Positions 1 through 7,266 of a DNA stretch of 8,800 nucleotides are shown here, in pieces. Position 1 is the stretch's first letter, and the number at the start of each line of letters is the position of its first letter. The notes under the pieces are model-generated. The model worked only from the letters and a program-made list of their open reading frames with translations, had not been told where the DNA came from and did no database searches. This DNA comes from Nitrospinota bacterium. GTDB taxonomy: Bacteria > Nitrospinota_A > JADGAW01. The stretch is from NCBI GenBank assembly GCA_015231815.1, contig JADGAW010000079.1:1-8800 (forward strand), read 5' to 3'. A program made the position numbers and the translations under genes.

Positions 1-912
1 CTCTCTGATGCAGATTTTTACAAAATAAGAAAGGAAAACCCCCAGTTCACCAGATCTTCAATAATACTTCCCCTCATTAAAGGAGACGGTAAAGTCTTTG
101 GTGTACTCAAGCTATGTGAGAAATTAATAAACGGACAACAAACCTTTTTTGATCAAGGAGACCTTAACCGTCTCACCATAATTATTAATTTGGTTACCCC
201 AACAATTTTTTGGTTTACAAATGTCAATAAGCTTCAAAACAGCATAATTTTAAAGGATACTATGCTCCATGCGGTCATTCACGACCTCAAAAGTCCAGTT
301 TTTTGTTTACAAAAAGTGTTGGAAGAAGAAGAAAAAGTTCCTTTCAAAATCATTAACGAACTCAATTACCTCTACGACCGAATTACTCAAAGCTTGGATA
401 TTAACAGAATTAAAAAAGGCAAGCTCCCTTTTGAAAAAGAATTTATTTTGCTCAACGAGTTCTTTGACGAAATTGTTGAAGGTCTTCATCGCTACATAGA
501 CAATTACAATGTTGAGGTTGATATTGATGAGATTGAGAAAGGAGAAGGACTTGATGGCGACAGGGAACTCCTTAAAAGAGTTTTCTTAAGCTTAATCCGA
601 AAAGCAATTCAGTTCTCTTCTGATATAGAGGGTGGCGACAAAAAGGTAAAAATAAAAATTGATAGCGGCATTACCACTATATCCTTTTCTATTATTGATA
701 CCGGAAGAACAATTTCCGATGCGTTTATCAATTTATTAAAAGAGGAATTTAAACAGATAAAAAATATTGAGGGAAACAGCGGTATTGGGCTTATCTTCTG
801 CAAGTTACTCATTGAACTGCATGGTGGAACGATTGAAGCAAAACAAAATAAACCAAAAGGCTCAATATTTAAAATAACGCTGCCTTTAATGTCAGATGAA
901 GATGTTGAATAA
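1..912 (+). CDS. GAF/histidine-kinase-like protein with degenerate ATP-binding domain (5' end outside window)
   Basis: The reading frame is open from base 1, so the gene begins upstream. A TTG at 190 is not the start, because the residues before it (bases 1-240) read as the second half of a GAF sensor domain (IILPLIKGDGKVFGVLKL). A DHp helix follows with an H-box, IHDLKSPV; the acceptor histidine codon is 280-282. A HATPase_c-like domain (about 540-895) ends the protein. Its G2 box is kept (GNSGIGL), but the N-box reads RKAIQFSS, with Lys (codon 601-603) where Asn should bind Mg-ATP, and the G1 box reads DTGRTI, with Thr (709-711) for the second Gly. The visible part has no membrane segment, so it looks cytosolic. 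It probably accepts phosphate on His but binds or hydrolyses ATP poorly (inferred). The next gene, a paralogue, starts 38 bases downstream and is probably co-transcribed. Family assignment is firm; loss of kinase activity is inferred. Confidence 0.87.
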   Translation, partial: LSDADFYKIRKENPQFTRSSIILPLIKGDGKVFGVLKLCEKLINGQQTFFDQGDLNRLTIIINLVTPTIFWFTNVNKLQNSIILKDTMLHAVIHDLKSPVFCLQKVLEEEEKVPFKIINELNYLYDRITQSLDINRIKKGKLPFEKEFILLNEFFDEIVEGLHRYIDNYNVEVDIDEIEKGEGLDGDRELLKRVFLSLIRKAIQFSSDIEGGDKKVKIKIDSGITTISFSIIDTGRTISDAFINLLKEEFKQIKNIEGNSGIGLIFCKLLIELHGGTIEAKQNKPKGSIFKITLPLMSDEDVE

Positions 913-950
913 TGAAACAGAGGTTTTAAACTAAACGAGGGAGAAAGGTT

Positions 951-2156
951 ATGAGTGTAATATCAACTGTTTACGGCGGCGATTTTAATAAGGAAAAATT
1001 GTCATCGCTGATTAAATGCATTAACGGAATTGAAGTATTACAGTGTTCTCTGGATAACGATTCAAAAAGTCTTGAGGAAATGCTTGTTGATTCAGCAAAG
1101 GCTATAAGTACCTTTGCTTCGGCCGGAGATTGCACCTTGTACGAACTTCATGATGATGGTGAATTTGTTGTTGTTGCTTCATTAAAAAATAAGCCCGGCA
1201 GTAAATTAATTGAAGAAGAAAAAAACATTGCAGAAACTGTTGTAAAAAATAAAATGGCAAAGCTCTCTGAAGGAAGTCTTTTTTACCCTCTCTTTAACTC
1301 AAGTGGTACCCCATTTTTCATTGCTGTTCTTGCGAATAAAAATGGAGGAAATTTTAATGAAAATGACTTAAAAAGAAATGGTATAGCCGTTAAGTTCATT
1401 TCATCAACTCTGTATCTCCTAAAACAACAGGAAAACATGAGGTTGGATGCAATGTTAAAGGACAATATGGTAACAACGGTAATCAGTGATCTTGAAGATC
1501 CTGTAAATAAGTTAAAGGAAGGTCTTGCTCAGGTGGATGATTTACCTAAATCTGTTGGCTACGACCTTGACACTCTTTATAACCGGGTTTATAACAGTCT
1601 GGAAATAAACAAAATGCAGGATGGAAAAATAACCCTCAATCATGACTCAATTAACCTCAAAAGTGCCATAAACGCTACGGTAAAATCCCTTACAAAATAT
1701 ATTGAAAACTATAAAGTTGATATAACTGTTGATGAAATAAATCCGGAACAAAGCTTTACCGGAGACAGGGATTTAATGCTCAGAGTTTTTGAAAACCATC
1801 TAACCAATGCTATAAAACATTCTTCTGAGGAAAACGGGGGACTCGGTAAAATTAGAATTTCGGCAGAAACGAACAGCTTTGATGCAATCGTAACCTTTTA
1901 CGATACGGGTGAGGGAATACCCGACAACTTCAAAACGTTTATCTTTAAGGAATTCACCCAAATTAAGAGTATTGGTGGCAGCAGTGGTATTGGATTAACC
2001 TTTTGTAAACTTATTGTAGAGGCGCATGGCGGGAAAATTGAGGTAGAGGACAACGAACCTCAAGGTTCTGTCTTTCGTGTTATTTCTCCATTGGTTCCAA
2101 CAGTCCAGGGCAGCTCTAAAAACAAATCAAACAAAAAAACCCGAATTGATTTCTAA
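951..2156 (+). CDS. GAF/histidine-kinase-like protein lacking the phospho-acceptor histidine
   Basis: A 401-residue paralogue of the preceding gene. A GAF domain covers roughly residues 40-155, a DHp-like helical region 160-260, and a HATPase_c domain 265-382, followed by a Ser/Lys/Asn-rich tail. The ATP-binding motifs are intact: N-box TNAIKHSS (N286), G1 DTGEGI (D318) and G2 GSSGIGL (343-349). The H-box, however, reads VISDLEDPV: Ser179 stands exactly where the upstream paralogue has His, in an ungapped alignment. It should bind ATP but cannot autophosphorylate on the usual residue. There is no signal peptide or membrane segment, so it is a soluble sensor. The ATG is preceded by GAGGGAG at 937-943 with a 7-base spacer. 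The 38-base gap from the upstream gene suggests one transcript. It may serve as the kinase half for the upstream protein, or as a regulatory pseudokinase; the sequence cannot decide between these. Confidence 0.9.
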   Translation: MSVISTVYGGDFNKEKLSSLIKCINGIEVLQCSLDNDSKSLEEMLVDSAKAISTFASAGDCTLYELHDDGEFVVVASLKNKPGSKLIEEEKNIAETVVKNKMAKLSEGSLFYPLFNSSGTPFFIAVLANKNGGNFNENDLKRNGIAVKFISSTLYLLKQQENMRLDAMLKDNMVTTVISDLEDPVNKLKEGLAQVDDLPKSVGYDLDTLYNRVYNSLEINKMQDGKITLNHDSINLKSAINATVKSLTKYIENYKVDITVDEINPEQSFTGDRDLMLRVFENHLTNAIKHSSEENGGLGKIRISAETNSFDAIVTFYDTGEGIPDNFKTFIFKEFTQIKSIGGSSGIGLTFCKLIVEAHGGKIEVEDNEPQGSVFRVISPLVPTVQGSSKNKSNKKTRIDF

Positions 2157-2170
2157 TTAAAGAATTAAAA

Positions 2171-2260
2171 TTAAAGGGGACGCTACCCTTTATCAAAAAT
2201 AATCAACATAAGCCATTGATTTCATAATAATTACAAAACAAAGGGTAGCGTCCCCTTTAA
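2171..2260. repeat. Perfect 21-bp inverted repeat, REP/BIME-like element between convergent genes
   Basis: The arms at 2171-2191 and 2240-2260 are exact reverse complements separated by 48 bases. Each arm is also a small hairpin on its own: AAAGGG and CCCTTT flank a 7-base loop, for example 2173-2178 with 2186-2191. The arms contain GGGGAC, which resembles the GGAC-type tetranucleotide beside REP hairpins recognised by REP-associated tyrosine transposases (family knowledge). The element fills the space between the stop codons at 2156 and 2268 and could act as a two-way transcript end or 3' stabiliser, though no clean U-run follows it in the plus-strand direction. No transposase gene is in the window. 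Confidence 0.8.
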
Positions 2261-2267
2261 AAAAAAA

Positions 2268-3782
2268 TCATTTACCAAAGAAAGCACCCCATTTTTGTTT
2301 TAGTTTATCGGTAAAGGACGGCAACGATTTTCCTGCATTCCCATATTCAAGAAAATCTGCTTCATCAACTATTTCAGTAAGTGTATCAAGGCGATAGGTT
2401 CCTGACTTTGCTTCTACAATTCGCTTGGAACCGTCAGGAAGAAAAACATCAAGAAACTGCTCTGCAGCTGAATTCTCAACAGTAACCGTTAGTTCTTCAT
2501 TATTAAAACTGTTAAAAACGCATTGAGTTTTCTCCCGCTTCTTCCACCAATCAGCATAATCAGTAAGATTAATATTTTGGTATCCAGTAGCATTAAATAA
2601 TTCCATCACTTCACTATACATCTCAACATAATTTTCGTACTTCCTATCACCAGAATATCCAGACATAAAAACAGGCTCTGCAATTTTCTGGTGCTGTTTT
2701 GCAATCCATGGAAGAAGTTTTTTAATTTCCTTCTCCCCCAAACCCGATTTCACAAGTAGCTCTATGGAAAATGCCTCAACAGGAACTTGAATTACTTTTG
2801 AGGTTTTTCCCCGATGGGAAGGATAAAAAGGAAGGTCGTTCACTGAGCAGTTGATATCGCTCGTATAAATCAACCCAAACTCCTCATACAAATGGGAAAG
2901 TTCAAAACACCATTTTCCCCCAGAAGCTGAAACCCCTTTAACAAAAATGCCAGCACTTTTTAACGCTTCAATACCTTTTATAAGGTCTTCCCTGTCACGG
3001 TTGTAATCGAAGTGACTACTCGTTTCGTAACACCTGAGCTGTATATCCTGTCCCTGCTCCTGCATTTCCTTAAGCAGAGGTAGCAACTCAGTGTTAGGTC
3101 TTACTGCAATAAAAAACGAAATTGAGATGTTTTTTTCAATGGCAATGTTCCATATTTTCCGAAGTTCATCAGAGCTCATTTCATCAACATCAACTTTAAA
3201 TCCAAACCAATTGATTTTCTTTCCTGGTCCATGACGAAGCCGTATGAAGGGCAACCCTCTTTCTAAAAAAGCCGATTTAATGTAATTGACAATTAACCTT
3301 CTCATCTCTCCTTTTCCTACTTTCGGAGCTAACCCCAGAAGCTCTCCTTCAAGAGAAGGATAGTACATGCTACAGTTTTCAAGGTTAGAGAGGTTTTCGC
3401 TAATATCGAAGGGAAGAGAGACAATTTTACCCTTACCGTAGGGGGAAACCATAATATCGTAGGGCTGAATTGCCTTTATAACCCTAAAAGGCCAGATTCG
3501 CTTTGTTTCCTCACCTTTTTCAAAGGTAATTGTTCTGTTTGCGGAACTTATTGGCACCAGCTTAAGCAGAAGATACGCAGAGGTACTATGACTTGAAATA
3601 AAGGTTCTGCCTTCTCCCGTAAGCTTTCGTAAAAGATTCCATTCTGCTTCATCCTCCCCCACATCCTCTGCAAAAATAACAGTTGAATCTTCCGGATTTT
3701 CCGTTACAGGAATTCCCTCTCGTTTACAAAGCTCTTTTAACTTTCCTTTTTTTCCTTCAATGACGTAAACACCAAGACTCAT
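2268..3782 (-). CDS. NodB-like (polysaccharide deacetylase fold) protein with eroded catalytic motifs
   Basis: A 504-residue protein. Residues 1-165 form an alpha/beta N-terminal domain I do not recognise with certainty. Residues about 185-410 look like a NodB-type barrel: FKVDVDE (D198, D200) in the place of the metal/base aspartates, an SFFI strand at 222-225, and a segment at 283-310 (GVSASGGKW to YTSDI) in the place of the RxP motif, followed by DLPFYP at 316-321 as in deacetylase relatives. Residues 418-470 look like a small beta domain. The usual HxxxH metal motif is not visible: 250-254 read RCYET, with only H257 nearby, and the RAP-type motif reads SAS. It may therefore be non-catalytic or act on an unusual substrate. 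There is no signal peptide, so it is probably cytoplasmic. It lies 65 bases downstream of the radical SAM gene on the same strand, probably in one operon. No good ribosome binding site precedes the ATG, but an in-frame stop 9 bases upstream rules out extension. Confidence 0.72.
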   Translation of the reverse strand: MSLGVYVIEGKKGKLKELCKREGIPVTENPEDSTVIFAEDVGEDEAEWNLLRKLTGEGRTFISSHSTSAYLLLKLVPISSANRTITFEKGEETKRIWPFRVIKAIQPYDIMVSPYGKGKIVSLPFDISENLSNLENCSMYYPSLEGELLGLAPKVGKGEMRRLIVNYIKSAFLERGLPFIRLRHGPGKKINWFGFKVDVDEMSSDELRKIWNIAIEKNISISFFIAVRPNTELLPLLKEMQEQGQDIQLRCYETSSHFDYNRDREDLIKGIEALKSAGIFVKGVSASGGKWCFELSHLYEEFGLIYTSDINCSVNDLPFYPSHRGKTSKVIQVPVEAFSIELLVKSGLGEKEIKKLLPWIAKQHQKIAEPVFMSGYSGDRKYENYVEMYSEVMELFNATGYQNINLTDYADWWKKREKTQCVFNSFNNEELTVTVENSAAEQFLDVFLPDGSKRIVEAKSGTYRLDTLTEIVDEADFLEYGNAGKSLPSFTDKLKQKWGAFFGK

Positions 3783-3794
3783 AAAAAAAAGTTA

Positions 3795-3819
3795 AAAGGT
3801 TGGAAAGGTTCAAAGGGTA
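3795..3819. repeat. Three-unit imperfect tandem repeat of an AAAGGTT-type octamer
   Basis: AAAGGTTG (3795-3802), one extra G, AAAGGTTC (3804-3811) and AAAGGGTA (3812-3819) stand in tandem inside the 65-base gap between the radical SAM gene and the NodB-like gene. On the transcribed (minus) strand this is pyrimidine-rich, which explains why no Shine-Dalgarno sequence precedes the NodB-like gene. Function is unknown. Confidence 0.5.
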
Positions 3820-3847
3820 AGAGAGTTGCACCCCTCTTCCCCTATTA

Positions 3848-5236
3848 TTATCTTTGCTCCTTAGCTGCCCTTGCCTGAGCCACAACTTCAGAATCAATAA
3901 AAGAAATACCCTGCTCCTTTGCCCAAGCCTCAATTGATTGCACGGCTTTTTTACGCACAAAGAAAGGAACTCGTTTCATGCCCTCTTTTGCCTTATCATC
4001 CCACCGAAGTTCCATTTCCGGCATAACACCTTCTGCTTCCTGATGAATTGAATGCACCTGATTAAAATCCCCGTCACCTGTTGGATTATAGGAGCAAATT
4101 GGTTCTTCAGTAAGGTAATCCCCTGTTTCCGCATAGGCTCTTGCACGGCAACCCTCGCAAATATATTTATACTCACAAATACCGCATTTTCCTGAAAGAA
4201 GGTTTGGGTTTCGCAGGTCAGCAAAAACCTTGGAGTCCTCCCAGATTTCCTTGAAATGCGTTGTTTTAATATCCCCAGCTTCAGTTGGCAAATAACCACA
4301 GGGATAAACTCCTCCGGTATTGGAAACAAAACAAATTCCCGTTCCGGCAAGACATCCCTTGGTCATTGCAGAAAGTGCCTGAACCGGCATTCCGGTTTTT
4401 TTATCGGTTACCGAAGTAACTTTATCCACATGCCCTGACTTCAACTGGGTTCCATGAGGAATAAAGGGTGTTGAATGATCTCCCTGTTTCTTTTCCTCCT
4501 CAATTCTTTGCGCCCTGATTCTAAAATAATGGGGAGCACAGGTCGCCTTAAGGTCGATATCCACCTTCTTAGATTCATCATAAAACCAGTGAAGTATTTT
4601 TTCGTATTCCTCAGAGGAAATTTGCATATCCTCACCAATATCCACACCACAACCAACAGGAACAAGAAGAAAAGTGTGCAGTGCATCTGCCCCAAGCTCG
4701 AGGGTGAGCTTAAGAATTTCCGGCATATACATTGAGTTGTGTTTTGCGATGGTATTGTTTATTTGAACAGAAACATCATGTTTTCTTAAAAGCTTAACAC
4801 CCCGAATTGCTTCATCAAATGAACCAGGTATATCTCTAAAGGCATCATGGATTTCAGCGTTATGTCCATCCAGACTAATGGAAACCCGGGCAATACCAAC
4901 GTCCTTGATTTTTTTTGCAATTTCGTTGGTAATTGCGGTACCGTTTGTAGCAAGGGCAACCCTCATTCCTTTTTTAATTGCATATTCAGCAAGTTCAAAG
5001 ATATCTTTTCGATAAAGGGGTTCTCCACCTGAAAGCACCAAAATAGGTTTAGAAAAAGATGCAATCTGGTCAATAAGCTGAAAACCCTCTTCTGTGCTTA
5101 AGTCGTCAGGTGACGAAATATCCGTTGCCGTAGCCCGGCAATGAATACATTTAAGGTTACAGCCTTTGGTTGTTTCCCAGAAAACCAGCCGTGGAATAAA
5201 GTTTTGTGTTTGTCGTTGTGCGTGTGGATGTCCCAA
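3848..5236 (-). CDS. ahbD: AhbD-like radical SAM/SPASM protein (probable heme b synthase) with C-terminal PCP_red domain
   Basis: A 462-residue protein. A radical SAM core starts at about residue 15, with CNLKCIHC (C26, C30, C33) for the SAM-binding [4Fe-4S] cluster and GGEP (70-73) for SAM. The SPASM-type C-terminal part has C295, C302, C313, C351, C354, C360, C363 and C381, including the AhbD-like stretches GCLAGTGICF and PCGYLP and CRARAYAETGDYL. AhbD decarboxylates the two propionates of Fe-coproporphyrin III to give heme b in the alternative (siroheme) pathway of anaerobes. Residues about 406-455 (MELRWDDKAKEGMKRVPFFV onward) match the PCP_red domain found at the C-terminus of the protochlorophyllide reductase subunit BchB/ChlB. 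The start is TTG at 5236, chosen for the AAGGAG 7 bases upstream and the His-rich MGHPH start typical of AhbD. It is the first gene of a probable two-gene operon. NirJ or AhbC relatives are the main alternatives; no other heme gene is visible here. Confidence 0.75.
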   Translation of the reverse strand: MGHPHAQRQTQNFIPRLVFWETTKGCNLKCIHCRATATDISSPDDLSTEEGFQLIDQIASFSKPILVLSGGEPLYRKDIFELAEYAIKKGMRVALATNGTAITNEIAKKIKDVGIARVSISLDGHNAEIHDAFRDIPGSFDEAIRGVKLLRKHDVSVQINNTIAKHNSMYMPEILKLTLELGADALHTFLLVPVGCGVDIGEDMQISSEEYEKILHWFYDESKKVDIDLKATCAPHYFRIRAQRIEEEKKQGDHSTPFIPHGTQLKSGHVDKVTSVTDKKTGMPVQALSAMTKGCLAGTGICFVSNTGGVYPCGYLPTEAGDIKTTHFKEIWEDSKVFADLRNPNLLSGKCGICEYKYICEGCRARAYAETGDYLTEEPICSYNPTGDGDFNQVHSIHQEAEGVMPEMELRWDDKAKEGMKRVPFFVRKKAVQSIEAWAKEQGISFIDSEVVAQARAAKEQR

Positions 5237-5243
5237 TATAGTG

Positions 5244-5249
5244 CTCCTT
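5244..5249 (-). promoter_or_regulatory. Ribosome binding site fixing the TTG start of the radical SAM gene
   Basis: On the minus strand AAGGAG stands 7 bases before the TTG at 5236-5234. The next in-frame ATG lies well inside the radical SAM core, so this site decides for the rare start codon. Confidence 0.75.
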
Positions 5250-5480
5250 AATTAATTTAACGGAAATGGTAAAGTTAACTCGTTTTTAACCTTTAGATAA
5301 GATATGAAAACAGAACTACCTTGTAATAATTTCATCTTCATATATCAGATAAAACAAGACCTACAAAAAATAAGTCACCTATTTTACAACCCTTTTTTAG
5401 AAAATATCTTAAAATAACCTCCTTAAATCTCCTTTATTACTACTTAAAAAGGAACTTTACGTGCAATAATTATTTGTTTT

Positions 5481-5509
5481 TTTACGATGAAACCTTCATG
5501 CACCATTAT
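5481..5509 (+). promoter_or_regulatory. Candidate sigma70-type promoter for proS
   Basis: TTTACG (5481-5486, 4 of 6 to TTGACA), a 17-base spacer, then CATTAT (5504-5509, 4 of 6 to TATAAT). This would start transcription near 5516, about 37 bases before the ATG. The spacer holds a small inverted repeat, ATGAA-ACC-TTCAT (5487-5499). In such AT-rich DNA chance matches are common. Confidence 0.3.
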
Positions 5510-5552
5510 GAACAATATTTAGAATTTTATTAACTTTCAACGATAGCTTCTC

Positions 5553-7256
5553 ATGAAATACTCACAATACTTTATACCAACAATTAAAGATAGTCCCGCT
5601 GATGCAGAACTAACAAGTCATAAGCTCATGGTTAGAGCTGGGATGATTCGAAAACTTGCCGCTGGAATTTATAACATCCTTCCTTTTGGACTCAAAGCAA
5701 TCAGAAAGGTTGAGAATATTGTTCGTGACGAACTGAACAAAGCCGGAGCAGTTGAGGTATTCCTTCCTTCCATTCAACCCTCATCGCTTTGGGAAGAAAC
5801 GGGAAGATGGCTTCAATACGACCTTGAACTTCTCAGAGTTAAGGATCGTCATGACCGGGAGTTCTGTTATGGTCCAACCCATGAGGAGGTAATAACCGAC
5901 CTTGTGAGAAACGATATTAAGTCGTATAAACAACTTCCGGTAAACCTTTACCAGATTCAAACAAAGTTTCGGGACGAAATTCGCCCAAGGTTCGGCATTA
6001 TGCGAGCTCGGGAATTCACCATGAAAGACGCATATTCCTTTGATGCAACTGATGCTGGGGCAAATATCAGCTTTGAAAAAATGGTTCAGGCATATGACAA
6101 CATTTTTCAGCGTTGTGGTCTGCAATTCAGAGGAGTTGATGCTGATTCTGGAGCAATTGGCGGTGATTTTTCCCGTGAATATATGGTTCTTGCCGAATCG
6201 GGTGAAAATGAGGTTGCTTACTGTAATTCCTGTGATTATGCGGCAAACGTTGAGAAGGCAAAAGTTCTCTATAAAGAAAATATAGAGAGTACGGTTCCTG
6301 AGGAACAGTTGGAGGAAGTACATACCCCAGGCTATAAATCAATTGAGGAGGTTGCGAATTTTCTTAAAGTTACTCCAGCCGATTGCGTGAAGTGCCTGAT
6401 ATACGAAACAGAAGAGGAAATGATTGCACTATTAATTCGTGGCGACCGTCAAGTAAACGAAATTAAACTTAAGAACTTTCTTGGAGTTGAAACAATTGCT
6501 TTGGCAAGTGATGAACTTATTTACAAAACTTTGCAGTTAACGACGGGCTACCTTGGACCTGTTGGCATGAAAATATCCGTGTATGCCGATAACGAACTTC
6601 AGGAAAATCGCACTTTTGTTACCGGAGCAAACAAAGATGAATTTCATCTTAAAAACGTAGATCTCTCCCGTGACGCACAAATTAAAGGTTACGGTGATTT
6701 CAGAAATATTGAGGCAAACGACCCCTGCCCCTCATGTGGAAAACACGGAATTAATTTTTGCCGTGGCATTGAGGTTGGTCATGTTTTTAAGCTTGGCACA
6801 AAGTACAGCGAGAAGATGAACGCTACCTTCCTTGACCAAAATGGAAAATCGCAACATTTCATTATGGGCTGTTACGGTATTGGAATTGGCAGAACCGTTG
6901 CTGCAGCCATAGAGCAGAACAACGACGACAAAGGCATTATCTGGCCAAAGGAAATTGCTCCTTTTCACGTGCATTTGGTGAGCCTTTTTAATAAGGACTC
7001 TGACCTCATGGAAGCATCAGAAAAACTCTACAACGAACTTATTGAGGCAGGTGTTGAAGTTCTTTGGGACGACCGCAACGAGTCTGTAGGGAAAAAGTTC
7101 AAGGACGCCGACCTTCTGGGGTTACCTTTACAGATTGTTTTTGGAAAGCCCTTTCAAGAGGAAAAGCAGGTTGAAATCACCGAAAGAAAGACCCTCACCA
7201 AGGAAAAGTTCCCTCTTAACAAAGCTGTGGAGATAATCACCAAAAAGCTCTCCTAA
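5553..7256 (+). CDS. proS: Prolyl-tRNA synthetase, bacterial type with INS editing domain
   Basis: A 567-residue class II aminoacyl-tRNA synthetase that charges tRNA-Pro with proline in the cytosol. The N-terminus (MKYSQYF to SPADAELTSHKLMVRAGMIR) aligns with the bacterial ProS start, which supports this ATG although no Shine-Dalgarno sequence precedes it. The catalytic core has GPTHEE (107-112), motif 2 around FRDEIRPRFG (139-148) with MKDAYSFD (157-164), and motif 3 GCYGIGIGR (439-447). Between motifs 2 and 3, at about 225-400, lies the YbaK-like INS domain that hydrolyses Ala-tRNA-Pro, with the expected lysine at K280 and the ALLIRGDRQVNEIK stretch. The anticodon-binding domain occupies about 470-567. 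Length is normal for the family and I see no lesion. It appears monocistronic: its neighbours on both sides face the other way, and repeat DNA follows the stop codon. Confidence 0.97.
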   Translation: MKYSQYFIPTIKDSPADAELTSHKLMVRAGMIRKLAAGIYNILPFGLKAIRKVENIVRDELNKAGAVEVFLPSIQPSSLWEETGRWLQYDLELLRVKDRHDREFCYGPTHEEVITDLVRNDIKSYKQLPVNLYQIQTKFRDEIRPRFGIMRAREFTMKDAYSFDATDAGANISFEKMVQAYDNIFQRCGLQFRGVDADSGAIGGDFSREYMVLAESGENEVAYCNSCDYAANVEKAKVLYKENIESTVPEEQLEEVHTPGYKSIEEVANFLKVTPADCVKCLIYETEEEMIALLIRGDRQVNEIKLKNFLGVETIALASDELIYKTLQLTTGYLGPVGMKISVYADNELQENRTFVTGANKDEFHLKNVDLSRDAQIKGYGDFRNIEANDPCPSCGKHGINFCRGIEVGHVFKLGTKYSEKMNATFLDQNGKSQHFIMGCYGIGIGRTVAAAIEQNNDDKGIIWPKEIAPFHVHLVSLFNKDSDLMEASEKLYNELIEAGVEVLWDDRNESVGKKFKDADLLGLPLQIVFGKPFQEEKQVEITERKTLTKEKFPLNKAVEIITKKLS

Positions 7257-7266
7257 CCCTCTAATT

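Larger units (their letters stand above)
5237..5552. other. 316-base AT-rich divergent intergenic region
   Basis: The region separates the minus-strand radical SAM gene from plus-strand proS and must hold promoters for both. I see one candidate promoter for proS (5481-5509) and the ribosome binding site of the radical SAM gene, but no convincing promoter for the latter. There is no T-box leader (no AGGGTGG-type antiterminator core), no tRNA, and no coding frame of more than about 20 codons with a ribosome binding site. Confidence 0.7.

Noticed and set aside
190..192. TTG as start of the first gene
   Set aside because: The frame is open to base 1 and the upstream residues continue a GAF domain, so the gene starts outside the window.
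2171..2260. CRISPR array or insertion sequence
   Set aside because: Only one inverted pair, no direct repeats with regular spacers, and no transposase frame between the arms.
2171..2260. Ordinary Rho-independent terminator
   Set aside because: The 48-base centre is far too long and no U-run follows the stem on the plus strand; kept as a repeat with possible terminating effect.
4475..4735. Plus-strand open frames of 60-90 codons inside the radical SAM gene
   Set aside because: They lie antisense to a gene with clear family motifs and resemble nothing themselves.
5415..5445. Two AAGGAG-like boxes on the minus strand suggesting a small gene
   Set aside because: No ATG, GTG or TTG at a suitable distance opens a frame of useful length; the nearest frames end within a few codons.
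5455..5506. About 20-codon minus-strand frame starting at 5506
   Set aside because: No ribosome binding site, very short, low-complexity AT-rich content.
5237..5552. T-box or other riboswitch upstream of proS
   Set aside because: No AGGGTGG-type antiterminator core and no terminator hairpin with a U-run.
5781..6323. 180-codon minus-strand frame opposite proS
   Set aside because: It is antisense to conserved ProS motifs, and its composition reflects the complementary strand.
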